Below are positions 54,271 to 64,000 of a stretch of 64,000 nucleotides of DNA, piece after piece. The position numbers were made by a program, and so were the translations under genes. A model generated the notes under the pieces. It saw nothing but the letters and a program-made list of their open reading frames with translations, searched no databases and was not told the origin of the DNA. The stretch covers positions 1-64,000 of the forward strand of contig NW_022985073.1 of the NCBI RefSeq assembly GCF_010015585.1, in the 5' to 3' direction. Source of the DNA: Eremomyces bilateralis CBS 781.70 (taxonomy: Eukaryota; Ascomycota; Dothideomycetes; Eremomycetales; Eremomycetaceae). Each line of letters opens with the position of its first letter. Position 1 is the stretch's first letter.

Positions 54271-56187
54271 ATGCTGTCCATCGGACGAACACCTGTTCAG
54301 CCAAACAAATCTTCCGGTAGTCGACTACCGTCCCCTCGCAACACTGGAGAAGCACTTTCCATCTACTCAAATCTTCACTTGACTTCCAACAGCACTCAAC
54401 CCCTCGGAAGTTTGTTTTCTCCGTCTCCACCATCGCCTAGCTCCCGTCTTGCGAAGCTTGGGATATCCCGACCTAAGGGTCTCTTGAACTGCAAGCCCAC
54501 AGCGCCACATAAATGGAAATGGGACGGCAAAGGATGGTTCATCGAAGCGCCGGCAAGTGCAGGGGCCACGACAAAGCTTGAGAGCAGAAGTGTGAGCCAT
54601 GGCACCTTGCCGGCACCAAGAGGAACAAATACCTCCAGTCTAGTCATTGGCCATCCCGAAACACTCGTAGGATTTGTGTCAAAGCTGGAAAGATCGGGGC
54701 GAACCCAGCCAATCGATGTCCGTGGATTTGTGGGGGACGATCTTCCTCAGGCATGGTCGGGAGGAGAAGAGGAGCATGAAGAGAGACCTGGAGATCGATT
54801 CCTCGTGAAAATGCCAACAGCCAAAGAACCCCAACCCTACGACTTCCCGGGAATGGAGCAAGACCAGATCGACGCATTTCGATACTATGAAACGAAGTCC
54901 AAAAGAGTGCCCGAAACGGAGTATAGGCCAGGACTATCCCCTGTACAACTTCAGCAGTTCTTCCGCGTCAGTAGCGAAAGGCACACGCCGACCGAGGGAA
55001 ATCCAAGAGTCGTGGAACCAAGCTCCAGCCCAAAAAGACCTCCGCGCATGGATTGTCCTGGTTCATTTCCAAGACGCCATCTGACTGAAGGTGGGCGTGG
55101 CCGAGACATGCGCAGAAAGCCACTCTCTGTTGTGCCTACTCCAGTTCGAGGTCATCGCCCAGAGATACAAGGAGTATCGAACGCAAACAATCGCGCTCAA
55201 GCTCACAACGGAAGAGTTAGACCCCTCGCGCATTTTCGAGCGATATCTCATCCTGAATTATCCTGGAAGGGAGGCATACATCAGGCGTACAAACGACCCG
55301 CTTCGCCCTTTCTACAAGAACATTCGCGAGGACGAGATACTTTCAGCGATCAGAATAAGCCTGACTCTCCTTGCGCAGAGCATATTCCTTATGCGGAAGA
55401 CACCACCAGCCGTGGTTTGAAGTCCAAGGTACATTTCCGAGGCCATCATGTCGACCACCAGGAGAGCTCGAGCAGTGAACAGCGCAATGAATTGAGCCAC
55501 GACTCGACCAAAAGCGACATGACAAAAGGCACAACCCCGCTACGCACCCCATCGAGTGCCCGAAAAGCTATGCGGGTCGGATGCGAAGGAAGTGGAGCGG
55601 ATTTGGAGTCAGTAGGGATGTGTGCTACAAGCCCAGAGCTCCCCTCTACCAGATCAAAGACCATTCGAGCAAGATATCGTGAGCATATCGGCAATGCCAA
55701 CGCTTGGTCACCAAAACCGTCGCCAAAGCACTTCACGATCAAACCGGCTCTTCGTTCGTTGCGAACAGCTTCCACTTCTTCTGTGGAATCGAGCGCGTCC
55801 TTCAGGGTCCACCGTCGGAGTCGAGAGAGTCTCACGACCAATATCCTCAGGCTGAATGGCCGAAGTACTGTCGAGTCACAGGCAGCTGTGGTGTCAAATG
55901 TGGAGTATGGCTCTACATTTCACCTCAGGATATCGCTACCAGCCCTGGTATATGCCGGATTTAGCCATATATCCTCCTTATTTTTGTGTCTTTTGAGATC
56001 CCGTTTCCGTCCCTCCAACTTCTCTGAGAGGTTGATCATGTTTATTCAGGAGCACAAGATGCTACTTCTTGAGCTTGGCATCGTGTTTTGGGCCATGGTC
56101 GCCGTCTGGAAAGTACTCGAGGCGGTTAAGGAAGCATTGGAGGCCATGCTCTGGCCGGTGTGGTGGTCGATGAAGTGGCTGGAATAG
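54271..56187 (+). CDS. Uncharacterised protein with C-terminal membrane segments
   Basis: One open frame of 638 residues from the ATG giving MLSIGRTPVQPNKSS. I do not recognise the family. The N-terminal 60% is Ser/Pro/Arg-rich and probably disordered. It contains a tryptophan-rich patch (HKWKWDGKGWFIEAP, ~90-105) and a conserved-looking short block (YDFPGMEQDQIDAFRYYE). The last 80 residues hold two hydrophobic helices (ISLPALVYAGFSHISSLFLCLL and LLLELGIVFWAMVAVWKVL) and the end MLWPVWWSMKWLE. This suggests a tail-anchored or hairpin membrane protein with a long cytosolic region. The start is chosen because the codons upstream of 54271 are AT-rich and unlike the rest. Hidden introns are possible. 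Confidence 0.6.
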   Translation: MLSIGRTPVQPNKSSGSRLPSPRNTGEALSIYSNLHLTSNSTQPLGSLFSPSPPSPSSRLAKLGISRPKGLLNCKPTAPHKWKWDGKGWFIEAPASAGATTKLESRSVSHGTLPAPRGTNTSSLVIGHPETLVGFVSKLERSGRTQPIDVRGFVGDDLPQAWSGGEEEHEERPGDRFLVKMPTAKEPQPYDFPGMEQDQIDAFRYYETKSKRVPETEYRPGLSPVQLQQFFRVSSERHTPTEGNPRVVEPSSSPKRPPRMDCPGSFPRRHLTEGGRGRDMRRKPLSVVPTPVRGHRPEIQGVSNANNRAQAHNGRVRPLAHFRAISHPELSWKGGIHQAYKRPASPFLQEHSRGRDTFSDQNKPDSPCAEHIPYAEDTTSRGLKSKVHFRGHHVDHQESSSSEQRNELSHDSTKSDMTKGTTPLRTPSSARKAMRVGCEGSGADLESVGMCATSPELPSTRSKTIRARYREHIGNANAWSPKPSPKHFTIKPALRSLRTASTSSVESSASFRVHRRSRESLTTNILRLNGRSTVESQAAVVSNVEYGSTFHLRISLPALVYAGFSHISSLFLCLLRSRFRPSNFSERLIMFIQEHKMLLLELGIVFWAMVAVWKVLEAVKEALEAMLWPVWWSMKWLE

Positions 56188-56238
56188 ATCCTTCCGCACC
56201 ACGAATGAGTTTCGGTTAATAGGATCCCCGTATCTTAG

Positions 56239-57497
56239 TCAAATGTTCTCATCTCCTGCTTGACATGCCCACGGTGCCAAAACCCCTCGTTCTAGTAATC
56301 TCTGGTATTTTGCCACCAAGAAAGACAACCGGCGACGCACTGGGTCTGCCAGCCGTAGATGTTGTGGCAAAGTCAATTTCAATAAGCTCTTCAAGAGGAT
56401 TTCGGATGCTTCCTGTTCTCGGGCGACAGCTGTTGCCACCTGCTGTGGAAGGGGCTTGAAGGCTCGATTATCCTCTATTCCGTCTTTGAACCGAATCCAT
56501 TCGGCACATACACCGCGCTCAATGAGGAACAGGGCGACTAGGGTCCGGAAGCACGGCTCAGGTTGTTCCGTGGCAGGAGTCCCGAGGAATAAAGTATAGT
56601 CTCCTAGAAACCCATATCTTGCCAAGGTGTCGTTTTGCCCGGTGCTTAAGGCGGGAATGATAAAGTGATCAATGCTGAGGGAGTCCCACACGTTTGTTCC
56701 CGGTTCCGGCAGAAATCCATATTCCACGAGCAAGAAATCGTTTCCATGCGCTCCGTAGGACACGAATATCTCTTCGCCAGCTACATAAGGTCGCTCGGTT
56801 CGAATTTCATACCCCTGGTCGGTGCGTGTTGCCGGCTGGCACGACGGCGAATGATTCAAAAAGTCAAGGAAAGGACACAGTGCGAGATTGTTAGCCGCAG
56901 AAGTCGAGCGGTGGTTTCCACTATCGGTATCGCGCCAATACATGGTACGCGAGTTGATGATGAAATAGTAATAGAGGAAACGGCTCTTCGATGCTTTCGG
57001 TACAAGGTGTTTGACCTGACGCCATGACTCTGAGATTAAAAGACTTTGATGTTTGAGCAGTGCGACTGCACTTGGTGGAAGCAACGATTGGAGCTCAACG
57101 GGCCAAAAAAAAGGAATGGAAGCTTGGAGCGCTTCGATAGATGGCCATGTCCTTTGCCAATCGCGGAATCCAAATTCCTCACATTGAGAGGATAAAGTGA
57201 GATACGCCGCGATTCGAGTCTGGCCACTGGATGCTTCTGGGAGCCGTAATTGTTTCGCTCCTTTTGAAGCCGGTGTGACCATCGCAGAGCGAGGAATGAA
57301 CAAGACACGTTCGCCCTCCTATGCCAGAACGTATCAGTTTAGAATCCTAAAAGATAAAATATCTGACGCACCCGCAAATCTCGAGTTGCAACTATTCCAA
57401 TGCCATGGGACGGAATCTCATGGGCCTTGACACCGCAAATCTTAATTCCATGTTCTTTTGCCCATTGGGTGAAGTCTTCCAAAGCATTATCGGACAT
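56239..57497 (-). CDS. SET-domain protein, SETD3 / Rubisco-LSMT type
   Basis: Exons 57372-57497 and 56239-57318 (53-nt intron) give 401 residues. Readings: DFTQWAKEHGIKICGVKAHEI, GIGIVATRDLREGERVLFIPRSAMV, SRFLYYYFIINSRTMY, CPFLDFLNHSP (the NHS signature binding S-adenosyl-methionine) and EEIFVSYGAHGNDFLLVEYGF, where the tyrosine of the SET active site lies. A helical C-terminal half matches the Rubisco-LSMT substrate-binding domain. Members methylate lysine or histidine on non-histone proteins such as ribosomal proteins or actin; the substrate here is unknown. Start chosen by family fit over an in-frame codon further upstream. Confidence 0.88.
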
Positions 57498-57995
57498 TGG
57501 GACTCCAGTACGGAGTACACTTGCAACTCTCCACTTCAAGCCAAGGAAATTTACATATATCGTGTCTCTGCAGCAGGCTCATGGCTTCCTGAATAATGGA
57601 GCATGCTAATAAGTGGAAAGCGAACTGGGTCAAGGTCATGGATTGATAGACGCTTTCTCCTTGATCGGATCAGTAGTCACCGTCCAGGAATATCCAAATA
57701 AGTAGCTATTTTTCCTCCACAGACCGGCGAAGAAAGGTGGAAAAAATTATCGATGAAGAAATGAAATATTTTATTACATGTAGTTAAGCGTTCTCGTTGT
57801 TAACGGTTATGGATAACCCCTGCTCCACTATACTGTGCCTTAAGGTGGACCAAACCACTTGCTGCAACCTGGAACTCTGGAAGTTGATCATGACGATACC
57901 CTCTACTTGAAGCTCAAGAAACCCAACTTACATTTGGTCCGCTTGTAGAAAGACATCTCCTTCATAATCTCTATATCCTTCATCCTAAAGCCATC
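57498..57995. promoter_or_regulatory. Divergent promoter of the SET and GET5 genes
   Basis: 498 bp between start codons. No specific site recognised. Confidence 0.4.
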
Positions 57996-58718
57996 ATGGC
58001 GGAATTAAGCTTCTGCAAACAATTCCTCACCACCCTCGACTCCCGCCCAGCCAAACTGTCCAGCGACTACATCGCCGATCCAAAGAAGCACCCGGCACAA
58101 CCAGCCGTACGTGCGCTCCACACCCACATATATACGACTTAAGCTGACATTCCCCAGTATATCCTCCCGAAACTCCCCAACCCAAAACGAAAACGAGGAG
58201 CGGCCGCCCCAGCCGGCGATGGTGCCTCGTCAGCGCCAACCTCCAACACCATCTCCGTGACATTGACACCGCACCGCACGCCTCCCGCCCCGTTAACGAT
58301 CTCCGTCGAGCCGACGGCAAGCGTCCATGATCTCAAGGTCGCGTTCGCCAAGCATGTCGGGCTCGGTGAAGCGGGCGTGTCGAAGGTCAAAGTGCTGAAG
58401 GACAAGCGGCCGGTGGGCGACGTGAAGAGCGTAGGGGAGTTGTCGAAAGATGCAAAGACGCTTGCGCTGGGGATTATGGTGTTGGGTGGGATTCCGGCGC
58501 AACCGGTGGCGGAGAAGACGGTCGCGGAGGGTGGAAGTAAGATGGACGTGGACGAGAAGCCGGCTGTGGCTGGAGGGAAGTTCGGCGCCGACGTGATGAA
58601 GGACGAGGCGTTCTGGGAAGATTTGAAGGGGTTCTTGTCCCAGAGAGTGAAGGATCAGGCAACGTCAGAGAAAGCCGTCAAGATATGGAAGAAGGCATGG
58701 GAGCAAGGGGCTAGGTAG
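57996..58718 (+). CDS. GET5: GET5/Mdy2-like ubiquitin-like protein
   Basis: Exons 57996-58106 and 58158-58718 join over a 51-nt intron to 223 residues. Three parts are visible. The N-terminal Get4-binding block is MAELSFCKQFLTTLDSRPAKL with YILPKLPNPKRKR. A ubiquitin-like domain follows at about 75-150 (ISVEPTASVHDLKVAFAKH, KVLKDKRPVGDVKSV, LALGIMVLGG). The C-terminal helical dimerisation tail is AFWEDLKGFLSQRVKD and KIWKKAWEQ. Get5 links Get4 to the Sgt2 chaperone and helps deliver tail-anchored proteins to the ER. Confidence 0.88.
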
Positions 58719-59074
58719 TCCGCTTCCTGAGCGGGACTTGTTTATATCCGCGTAGGGGATTGCACAGTACATTAACGACTCATATGGGCCTTGATGAATC
58801 GCGACTCGCGACTCTACCTCAGAATCGAGTATTTATGTCTATGGCTACACGCAAAATTGAATTTTGGAAGCGGCCAGCTGGTGGGTATGCACTATAGGAA
58901 ATTTGATCAACATCTTCCTTGCTGTCATAATCAATTCCGCCATCAAAATATCTGTCCATCATGCCACAAGTTTTCGGTCATAACCCCAGCTCATAAGTTT
59001 CCGCGGAGGAAACACGTACAATACAACGTGGTTGGGAGCGTAATGCACAACAGGATCGAGCATCAGGGACAGGC
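58719..59074. other. Convergent spacer between GET5 and cofilin
   Basis: About 356 bp; nothing but two 3' ends expected. Confidence 0.5.
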
Positions 59075-59747
59075 TTAGCGTCCCTTGGCCACCCGTGAAA
59101 TGATGTTGTCGAACTCGATGTCGTCGGCATCGTTGGCCTGGATGTCAGCGGCAATACCATTCAGGGAGCGTTTGATAGCTTCCTTAGATGAAGAGTACAT
59201 CATGCGGGGCTGTTGAATCAGTCAATCATCCATTATGGCAACGTCATTAAGAAGTGGCTCACATATTGCGATGCGTCATCCGGGCACCAGCTGATAAAGG
59301 TGATCTTATTCCGGATGCCTTCACCTTCCGTCTGATACTCGACATCGTAGACGGCATACCGGCCACCGATGCCTTCTTTGCCCTTCTTATCTTTGCTTTT
59401 GGCGTTGAGCAGCTTCTCACGGAACACGCTGAAGTCCTTGTCCTTGGACGTCTCCTCGACCACGATCTCTTTCCAGTCGTCTGAGATCTTGTAGATGATG
59501 TATTTCGTCTCCTTGCCGAGCTTCAGCTCGTTGAAGGCGGAAATGCACTCGGGTGCAACGGAGACTCTGAGGAAATGTTAGTAGGCGTCACCCACTATCT
59601 CGCATGGTGGGGGCGGGGTTCTCCAAGAGAACATCGCGGGTGTGAGACGAAGAGGAGCGATAACGGATACTACTGACCCTGATTGTGCCTGGATAGGTTC
59701 ACTTGTCAGCGGGAATATTGCGAGAGCTTGGTTGGATCAAATACCAT
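59075..59747 (-). CDS. COF1: Cofilin (ADF family)
   Basis: Four minus-strand coding exons: 59745-59747, 59678-59688, 59263-59566 and 59075-59209, giving 150 residues. The first coding exon is the ATG alone and the second only 11 nt (codes AQS plus part of G). Together they restore MAQSGVSVAPECISAF. The ADF domain follows: KYIIYKISDDWKEIVVEE, GGRYAVYDVEYQT, KITFISWCPDDASQ, PRMMYSSSKEAIKRSL (the actin-binding long helix) and DDIEFDNIISRV. Donors and acceptors are GT-AG with CTGAC and CTAAC branch sites. Cofilin severs actin filaments and speeds turnover at patches and hyphal tips. Confidence 0.95.
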
Positions 59748-60457
59748 ATTGAAGGATGCCTATGGGTTGTGGAAGATGGTTCTCGCTTGGATATTAGGCG
59801 TGTTGTGATGAAAGGGCGACTGGGGTGTAACAGTACCACTATTCGTCTTGGAGGTTTCACGGCGGGTTTGAGATATGGATTTTAAAGGGATGATTGAGTT
59901 TGCAGTCGAGAAACCCAAAGGATCGAGTGAGAGGGAGAGATGGTTCTTGGAGGTGTTGTCGAGGCAACAATGATCGCTACTGAGGACGGAGCGGGATGAC
60001 GATTGACAAAGAGCCCCAAGGCGCAGCAAATGGCACCTTACTAAGCAGGTCAGCAAGGTTGCGCGGCCAAAACAGGGTTCGGGCCGACAATTCTCCGAGG
60101 TTCGAAAGCTTCCATCTCATTCGTCATCATCGGGGACAGATAGAAGCTCACCCTGTTATCTGTTGCTATCCAGATTGGAGAGTCTTTTGTTATGTACATT
60201 ATGAGAAGCATCAATTCATGGTGACGCCAATCGTTAAACGAGGGGTAGAATAGCTATCTAACACGCTGTACACGGATGGAATCTCCGATTATGGAAGTAG
60301 ATGTTTTTACAAAGGCCGACAAACCAGCATCCAACTCCGAACATGCTTCAGAATCCAGGAGATGCAAAGGCCCGATCGGGAGCGGAGAGAGAGAGGAATA
60401 TTTATACAGGCCGAAGATAGTACAGACGGGTTCAAAGTAGCCGGGGAATCAATGCGT
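59748..60457. other. Spacer between cofilin and HSP60
   Basis: 710 bp: promoter side of cofilin and 3' side of HSP60. No gene seen. Confidence 0.45.
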
Positions 60458-62334
60458 TTAGAACATGCCACCACCACCCATGCCGCCCATTCCGCCCATG
60501 CCTCCACCCATACCGCCGGCAGGGGGACCCTTCTCCTCGGGAGCCTCCACAATCGCGACTTCAGTAGTTCCCAGTAATGATGCAACGCCGCTAGCATCCA
60601 CCAGGGCAGTCCGGACAACCTTGAACGGGTCAAGGATACCAGCCGAGATCATGTCAACGTACTCGCCCTTCGAGCTGTCGTAGCCCTTGTTGAAATCCTT
60701 GGCATACTCATCCATGAGCTTGCCAACGACGACGCTGCCCTCGTCACCGGCATTGTCCACAATGGTTCGGGCGGGCTTGACGATGGCGCGCCTCACGATG
60801 TTGACACCCAGCTGTTGGTCGAAGTTGACAGTCTTGATGTCGTTCAGGGCGTTCGCGGCAGCCTTGAGCAGACCAGTGCCACCACCCGGGAGGATCCCCT
60901 CCTCAACGGCGGCGCGGGTTGCGTTCAGAGCATCAACGATTCGGTCCTTCTTCTCGCCGACCTCAACCTCAGATGAGCCACCGACCTTGATGACAGCGAC
61001 ACCGCCGGAAAGCTTGGCAAGGCGCTCCTGGAGCTTCTCCTTCTCGTACTCGGAGGTGGTTGGGTCACTCATGACGCCACGGATTTGTTCGCATCGCTGG
61101 GTAACCGAGTCCTTGCTGCCTTCACCGTTCAGAATGACGGTATCCTCCTTGGTGATCGTGATGGATCCAGTAGATCCGAGCATATCGGGAGTGGCCTTCT
61201 CCAGTTTGATGTCGAGCTCATCTGTGAAGACGGTACCGTTGGTGAGGACGGCAATGTCACCCAAGATAGACTTGCGGTTATCACCGAAGCCAGGAGCCTT
61301 GACGGCAGCGACCTGGAGTTGTCCGCGCAGCTTGTTGAGAATGCACACGGCCAGAGCCTCACCATCAATATCTTCAGCGATGATGATCAATGGTCGCCTC
61401 AGAGTTTGGGAAGCCTCGAGGGCGGGGATGATGTCCTGAACCGCGGAGATCTTCTTCTCGGACAGCAGGATGAGCGGCTTCTCAAACTCAATCTTCTGGG
61501 ACTTGGTGTCGGTGATGAAGTAGGGTGAGATGAATCCGCGATCGAACTTCATACCCTCGGTGACCTCCAGCTCGTCGTCGATGGTCTTGCCCTCCTTCAC
61601 CGTAATGACACCTTCCTTGCCAACCTTCTCCATCGCACTCGACAGGAGCTTGCCAATGTGAACGTCTCCATTCGCCGAGATGGTGGCAACCTGGGAGATC
61701 TCTTCGCTGGTCGTGATATCGCGCTTGTTCTTCCGGAGGTATTCAACCACAGCGTCCACAGCGGCCTGGGCACCCCGTCTCAGGTCCATGGGGTTGCAGC
61801 CGGAAGCCACGTTCTTGACCATCTCGGTGAAGATCGCGCGAGCCAGCACGGTGGCAGTGGTAGTACCGTCACCGGCAACTTCATTGGTCTTGGAGGCGAC
61901 ATCTTGGAGGAGTCGTGCACCGAGGTTCTCGAATTTGTCTTGCAGAGTCACTGCCTTTGCGACCGTTACACCATCTAGAATCGTTGCGTTAGATCGGGTC
62001 CAACGAGGGCATCAATGTATTCATTACCTTTAGTGATTTTTGGCGATCCGTAGCTTGACTCGATCAAGACATTGCGGCCCTTGGGGCCCAGGGTTGTGGC
62101 AACGGCTTTTGCGAGGGTGTCGACACCCTTCAGGAGGGCTGCTCGACCTTCAACGCCGAACTTGAGCTCCTATTGATGCCGGTTAGCTGGTTATCATGTA
62201 CCAAGCCATCTCGATTGAAAGGCGCGTACCTTGTGAGCAAACCGCTGCTGCTGCAGGCTGAAGCCTGATGGCTTCATGCGAGAAGCGGAGGAAAGAGCCG
62301 AAGCCCGCGTTCTTGCCGCGAATGCCCGCTGCAT
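60458..62334 (-). CDS. HSP60: Mitochondrial chaperonin HSP60
   Basis: Exons 62230-62334, 62028-62169 and 60458-61974 (minus strand; introns 60 and 53 nt) give 587 residues. The N-terminus is a mitochondrial presequence ([16 protein letters not shown] ... QQQRFAHK). The mature part has [33 protein letters not shown], the ATP-site motif [24 protein letters not shown], and the C-terminal Gly-Gly-Met repeats. Role: folding of imported proteins in the matrix with HSP10. A perfect heat-shock element lies 167 bp upstream of the start codon, so heat induction is expected. Confidence 0.97.
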
Positions 62335-62718
62335 CGTGATGGATTGATCGAGATTTGGTCTGACAAAGACGAGTTCAGTGTTCAAGGATGCTCCGAAACT
62401 CCGACCAGCTGCTGAATCCCCAAGAATGAAAAGATGGAAAAGTGTAGAGAGGTGTTGCTAGGTGAAGGGAAGAATTGCTGATGGGGAAGTTTTCGATTCT
62501 TTCGAGAATCTTCAGTTATAGCGCACGGACCACCGCCGGTCTGGAAATTCTCGCGCTTCAACCGAAGCCACCGGATGAACCGATGAGCTTCCTGTAACCC
62601 GGCATGTGCACCATGATGAAATACAGATGTGGGCTGGATTTGACAGAATGAGTGCGGAGTAACGTATTAGTCCAATCATCGCACTTTCGCTCCCAGTCCG
62701 CGCACAACGAAGCATACA
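62335..62718. promoter_or_regulatory. Divergent promoter of HSP60 and FAP7
   Basis: 384 bp between start codons, containing the heat-shock element listed separately. Confidence 0.6.
62501..62513. promoter_or_regulatory. Heat-shock element, three perfect inverted units
   Basis: TTCGAGAATCTTC is an exact TTC-nn-GAA-nn-TTC array, the minimal binding site of a heat-shock factor (HSF1) trimer. It lies upstream of the HSP60 start, and also upstream of FAP7. Confidence 0.8.
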
Positions 62719-63252
62719 ATGGCTCGCAGCAGTCCAAACATTATTATCACCGGCACGCCGGGCGTCGGGAAGTCCACCCATTGCGAACAACTAGCGGAAG
62801 CTACAGGGCTCAAACATATGTCCATCAATCAAATCGTCAAGGACCGAAACTGCGCCGAAGGCTTTGATGACGAATTGAAGAGCTGGATCGTAGACGAGGA
62901 CAAGCTGTTGGACGCCATTGAAGACGAGGTTAAAGACGGGGGATATATCATTGACTGGCACGCTTGTGATATCTTTCCTGAGAGCTGGATTGATCTGGTG
63001 GTTGTTCTTCGCTGCGACACCGCGGTACTCTATGATCGCTTAAGCGGTCGAAAGTACAGCCCCAAGAAGCTAGAGGAGAACATGGACGCGGAGATTATGC
63101 AGGTGCTCCTGGACGAGGCGAGAGAAGGATTTGCCGAGGAGATCGTGGTGGAGCTACAGAGCAATACCATCGAGGATGTCGACACCAATGTGGAACGTAT
63201 TAAGACATGGGTTGAGAATTGGACACGAGATACTGCTCCGGCAACAAGTTGA
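62719..63252 (+). CDS. FAP7: Adenylate kinase FAP7 (hCINAP family)
   Basis: Intronless, 177 residues. P-loop GTPGVGKST (residues ~11-19), HMSINQIVKDRNC, DEDKLLDAIEDEV, the family motif YIIDWHACDIFP, VVLRCDTAVLYDRL, and the C-terminal helices. Fap7 binds uS11 and helps final maturation of 18S rRNA in pre-40S particles; adenylate-kinase/ATPase activity is known for the family. Length agrees with relatives (170-200). Confidence 0.95.
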   Translation: MARSSPNIIITGTPGVGKSTHCEQLAEATGLKHMSINQIVKDRNCAEGFDDELKSWIVDEDKLLDAIEDEVKDGGYIIDWHACDIFPESWIDLVVVLRCDTAVLYDRLSGRKYSPKKLEENMDAEIMQVLLDEAREGFAEEIVVELQSNTIEDVDTNVERIKTWVENWTRDTAPATS

Positions 63253-63371
63253 AAGTGGCACCAGAAAGTACTGTACTGTGCAAGCTCTATATCTCGTGTA
63301 CAGGCGCATTCAGGTATGGTAAGCCAGATCCGTTCCATCTTTACCGGAACCGCCGTTACTGACTCATAAGT

Positions 63372-64000
63372 TCAGACTTGCTCCTTCAACCACTCCTGAA
63401 GCTTCTCTAAAGCCTTCCCACGGTGGGAGACCTTGTTCTTCTCCGACTTCTCCATCTCCGCATACGTCTGACCCTCATACTCAAATGACGAATCCCATCC
63501 TACGAACATCAGTCGACCTTCATCCACGCAGCTGGAGTGAGAAACATACCGAACACAGTGGGACCACGGGATGGTACGATCTTGCCCTGCTCATGGTCAG
63601 CATAGCACAAGCCAAGGAATTAGGGAACATACATCGGTTCTGCCTTGGAAGATAATTGGATCATGGCCCGGGCCCTCGCAATATGCGAAGGTACAAATGG
63701 CTTGAGCGGACTTATCCTCGAAGCCTGCAAGCAGCTTATGGAGGTCCTGTACACCGAGATTGAGCATGAACCATTTTCTGGAGCTGTCAGTGGTCAAGGA
63801 ATGGAGACGGGGGGTTGTAAACGGACATATATGGTCCTGGCAGGCCGTTGAAGGCATTAAAGGCCAAACATGTATCTTCCACAAGGACTGGTCCTCGAAC
63901 CTAATCGAGAGTAGTCAGCGTTCTGATTCCTTCCATCCATATCCACTAGATAATGTACTGTATCAGCTGCTCGTTTGCACTTATCCAGCGTAACTTCTTC
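63372..64000 (-). CDS. HAM1: Inosine triphosphate pyrophosphatase (ITPA/HAM1), 5' end beyond the window
   Basis: Five exons seen on the minus strand: 63959-64000 (cut by the edge), 63827-63900, 63633-63783, 63550-63586 and 63372-63499. Introns are 43-58 nt and all in phase. Readings: [107 protein letters not shown]. The N-terminal nucleotide-binding block (TGN motif) is missing only because of the window edge. The enzyme hydrolyses ITP and XTP to monophosphates and so cleans the nucleotide pool. Confidence 0.95.

Noticed and set aside
60687-61439. 250-residue plus-strand frame inside HSP60
   Set aside because: Antisense mirror of a highly conserved, codon-biased gene.

Overview
The window is nuclear DNA of a filamentous ascomycete (Pezizomycotina). 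The evidence is the many short spliceosomal introns of about 43-125 nt with GTANGT-like donors and CTGAC/CTAAC branch sites, and single-copy housekeeping genes whose reconstructed proteins look like those of Eurotiomycete-type fungi (for example a CENP-A ending in a GAWGG-type tail). The class is an inference. I see no rRNA gene, tRNA gene or CRISPR array.

The left 16 kb is accessory and decaying. Positions 1-5420 hold a convergent pair: a DUF6589-like protein gene that runs off the left edge, and a RecQ-like DEAD/DEAH helicase gene. They are followed by a 113-bp foldback and the C-terminal stump of a pogo-like transposase. From 6.8 to 13.9 kb there are a secreted DJ-1/PfpI protein, a zinc-free NADPH oxidoreductase, a broken DUF8021-type secreted protein, a broken short-chain dehydrogenase and an intact secreted DUF4360 protein, separated by gene-poor DNA. 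One end of a dispersed repeat at 7.8 kb recurs at 43.0 kb.

From 17 kb rightwards the window is a conserved core. In order: a P5B-type ATPase (Ypk9/ATP13A2), ribosomal protein eL33, glucose-6-phosphate dehydrogenase, imidazoleglycerol-phosphate dehydratase (HIS3), RNA polymerase I/III subunit AC19, complex I LYR subunit NDUFA6, splicing factor BUD31, a large repeat-bearing nuclear-type protein, a Myb/SANT-like protein, a ferric reductase, CENP-A, the MBOAT lysophospholipid acyltransferase ALE1, cyclophilin CWC27, a second Myb/SANT-like protein, ALG7, SEH1, a membrane-anchored protein of unknown function, a SETD3/LSMT-type SET protein, GET5, cofilin, mitochondrial HSP60, adenylate kinase FAP7, and ITPase (HAM1), which runs off the right edge.

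Many core genes are head-to-head and share short promoters (HIS3/AC19, NDUFA6/BUD31, ALE1/CWC27, ALG7/SEH1, SET/GET5, HSP60/FAP7). They serve unrelated housekeeping functions and do not form one pathway. I rebuilt exon structures by hand from splice signals plus family conservation. This exposed a 10-nt microexon in eL33, a start-codon-only coding exon plus an 11-nt microexon in cofilin, a GC-AG intron in G6PD, and a stop-free 87-nt intron in ALG7. A perfect heat-shock element lies in the HSP60/FAP7 promoter. The best candidate for something undescribed is the DUF6589/RecQ-helicase pair at the left end.
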